Shown here piece by piece: positions 63,017-64,000 of a stretch of DNA of 64,000 bases. The DNA is from Acidobacteriota bacterium. Its GTDB lineage: Bacteria; Acidobacteriota; Vicinamibacteria; Vicinamibacterales; Fen-181. The position numbers were made by a program, and so were the translations under genes. The notes beneath the pieces are model-generated. The model was not told the DNA's origin, ran no database searches, and saw nothing but the letters and a program-made list of their open reading frames with translations. Numbering within the stretch: the first letter of the stretch is position 1; each line of letters starts with the position of its first letter. The stretch spans positions 1-64,000 of the forward strand of contig PMZR01000006.1 in the NCBI GenBank assembly GCA_003170135.1, in the 5' to 3' direction.

Positions 63017-64000
63017 TCACACCGCCGTCGTCGTGTTTGCCCGCTCCTCGAGTTTTGCCAGGGCCTCGTAGTGCTTACGCTGCTCGGGCGTCAGCTGCCG
63101 TGGCACCTGGACGTCCACCGCCGCGAACAGATCGCCGCGATCGTCGGGCTTGCCAACCGCCGGCATGCCCTGACCCTTCAAACGGAACACCTGTCCATTC
63201 TGGGTGCCGGTTGGCACCTTCAGGCGCAGGTGGCCGCCGGCGAGCGTCGGCACGTCCGCCTCTCCGCCCAGCACGGCGGTCGTCACTGGCACCGGCACCC
63301 GCGTGTGCAGGTCGCGGCCGCGCCGCTCGAACTGGGGGTGCGGCCGCATGTGGATCCGCAGGTACAAGTCGCCCGAGGGCGCGCCCGCCGTGCCCGCTCC
63401 GCCTTCGCCGGCGACGCGGACGCGCGATCCTTCGCCGACGCCGGCCGGGATGCGCACCTCGATCGTGCGCGCCTGTCCGTCGTGATGCAGGGCCAGTTTC
63501 CGCGTCGTGCCGCGCAGCGCGTCTTCGAGCGACAGCTCGATCTCGTGTTCCAGGTCGTGGCCGGGCCGCGCCCGCGGCGCGCGGCCGCCGCGCGTGCGAG
63601 GTCCCGGCTCGGCTTCCATGCCGCTGAAGAACGTCTTGAAGAAATCGGAGAACGGATCCGCGTCACCGAAGATCCGCCGCATCTCCTCCTCATCCACGGT
63701 GCGGAAGCCGCCGGGCGCTCCGCCGGCGTGGACCGTCCACTCGTCCGGTCTGCCGGGATACGGCTGGCCGCCCTGTTGCGCCTGTTCGTACATCCGCCAG
63801 TTCGCGCCGAGCTCGTCGTACTTCTGCCGCTTCTCGGGATCGCCCAGGACCTCGTACGCTTCGTTGATGTCCTTGAACCGCGCCTCGGCCTTCTTGTCGC
63901 CCGGGTTCACGTCGGGGTGGAACTTGCGGGCGAGCTTCCGGTACGCCTGCTTGACTTCCTTGGCGGTGGCGCTCTTGGCCACGCCGAGCGTCGCGTAGTA
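63017..64000 (-). CDS. J-domain chaperone (CbpA-like, no zinc-finger), truncated by window edge
   Basis: YYATLGVAKSATAKEVKQAYRKLARKFHPDVNPGDKKAEARFKDINEAYEVLGD; C-terminal DnaJ domain, no CxxCxGxG repeats. Confidence 0.9.
   Translation of the reverse strand, partial: YYATLGVAKSATAKEVKQAYRKLARKFHPDVNPGDKKAEARFKDINEAYEVLGDPEKRQKYDELGANWRMYEQAQQGGQPYPGRPDEWTVHAGGAPGGFRTVDEEEMRRIFGDADPFSDFFKTFFSGMEAEPGPRTRGGRAPRARPGHDLEHEIELSLEDALRGTTRKLALHHDGQARTIEVRIPAGVGEGSRVRVAGEGGAGTAGAPSGDLYLRIHMRPHPQFERRGRDLHTRVPVPVTTAVLGGEADVPTLAGGHLRLKVPTGTQNGQVFRLKGQGMPAVGKPDDRGDLFAAVDVQVPRQLTPEQRKHYEALAKLEERANTTTAV

Overview
High-GC bacterial chromosomal window; gene content suggests an Acidobacteria-like Gram-negative, but taxonomy is inferred. 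It is densely coding, with no rRNA, tRNA, CRISPR array, prophage or transposase recognised by eye. Main blocks: (1) a minus-strand SpoIVB/S55 peptidase; (2) an 11-gene aromatic amino acid operon aroDE-trpEGDCFBA-aroQ-aroF-tyrA, preceded by what reads as a complete ribosome-mediated transcription attenuator with a Tyr/Cys/Trp-rich leader peptide (YCGYWWYC); (3) CoA-transferase, JAMM protease, BamA/TamA-like and sigma/adhesin-like genes, several of which look frameshifted or internally deleted between 15.7 and 22.3 kb; (4) housekeeping genes: pepA, amidase, ftsK, rnj, rsmA, nth, lexA, recG, rsmD, coaD, aminotransferase, pckA, glcD, rho; (5) a lipid A/core-LPS glycosyltransferase cluster with lpxB plus two tandem noncanonical LpxB-like genes; (6) ftsH-clpB-dnaJ-like. 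Across the window, many unrelated intergenic gaps carry short arrays with the same 7-bp period but different repeat words, some folding into long hairpins. The attenuator and the heptad-repeat family are the two most interesting signals. All calls come from reading the sequence and the supplied ORF track; no searches were run.
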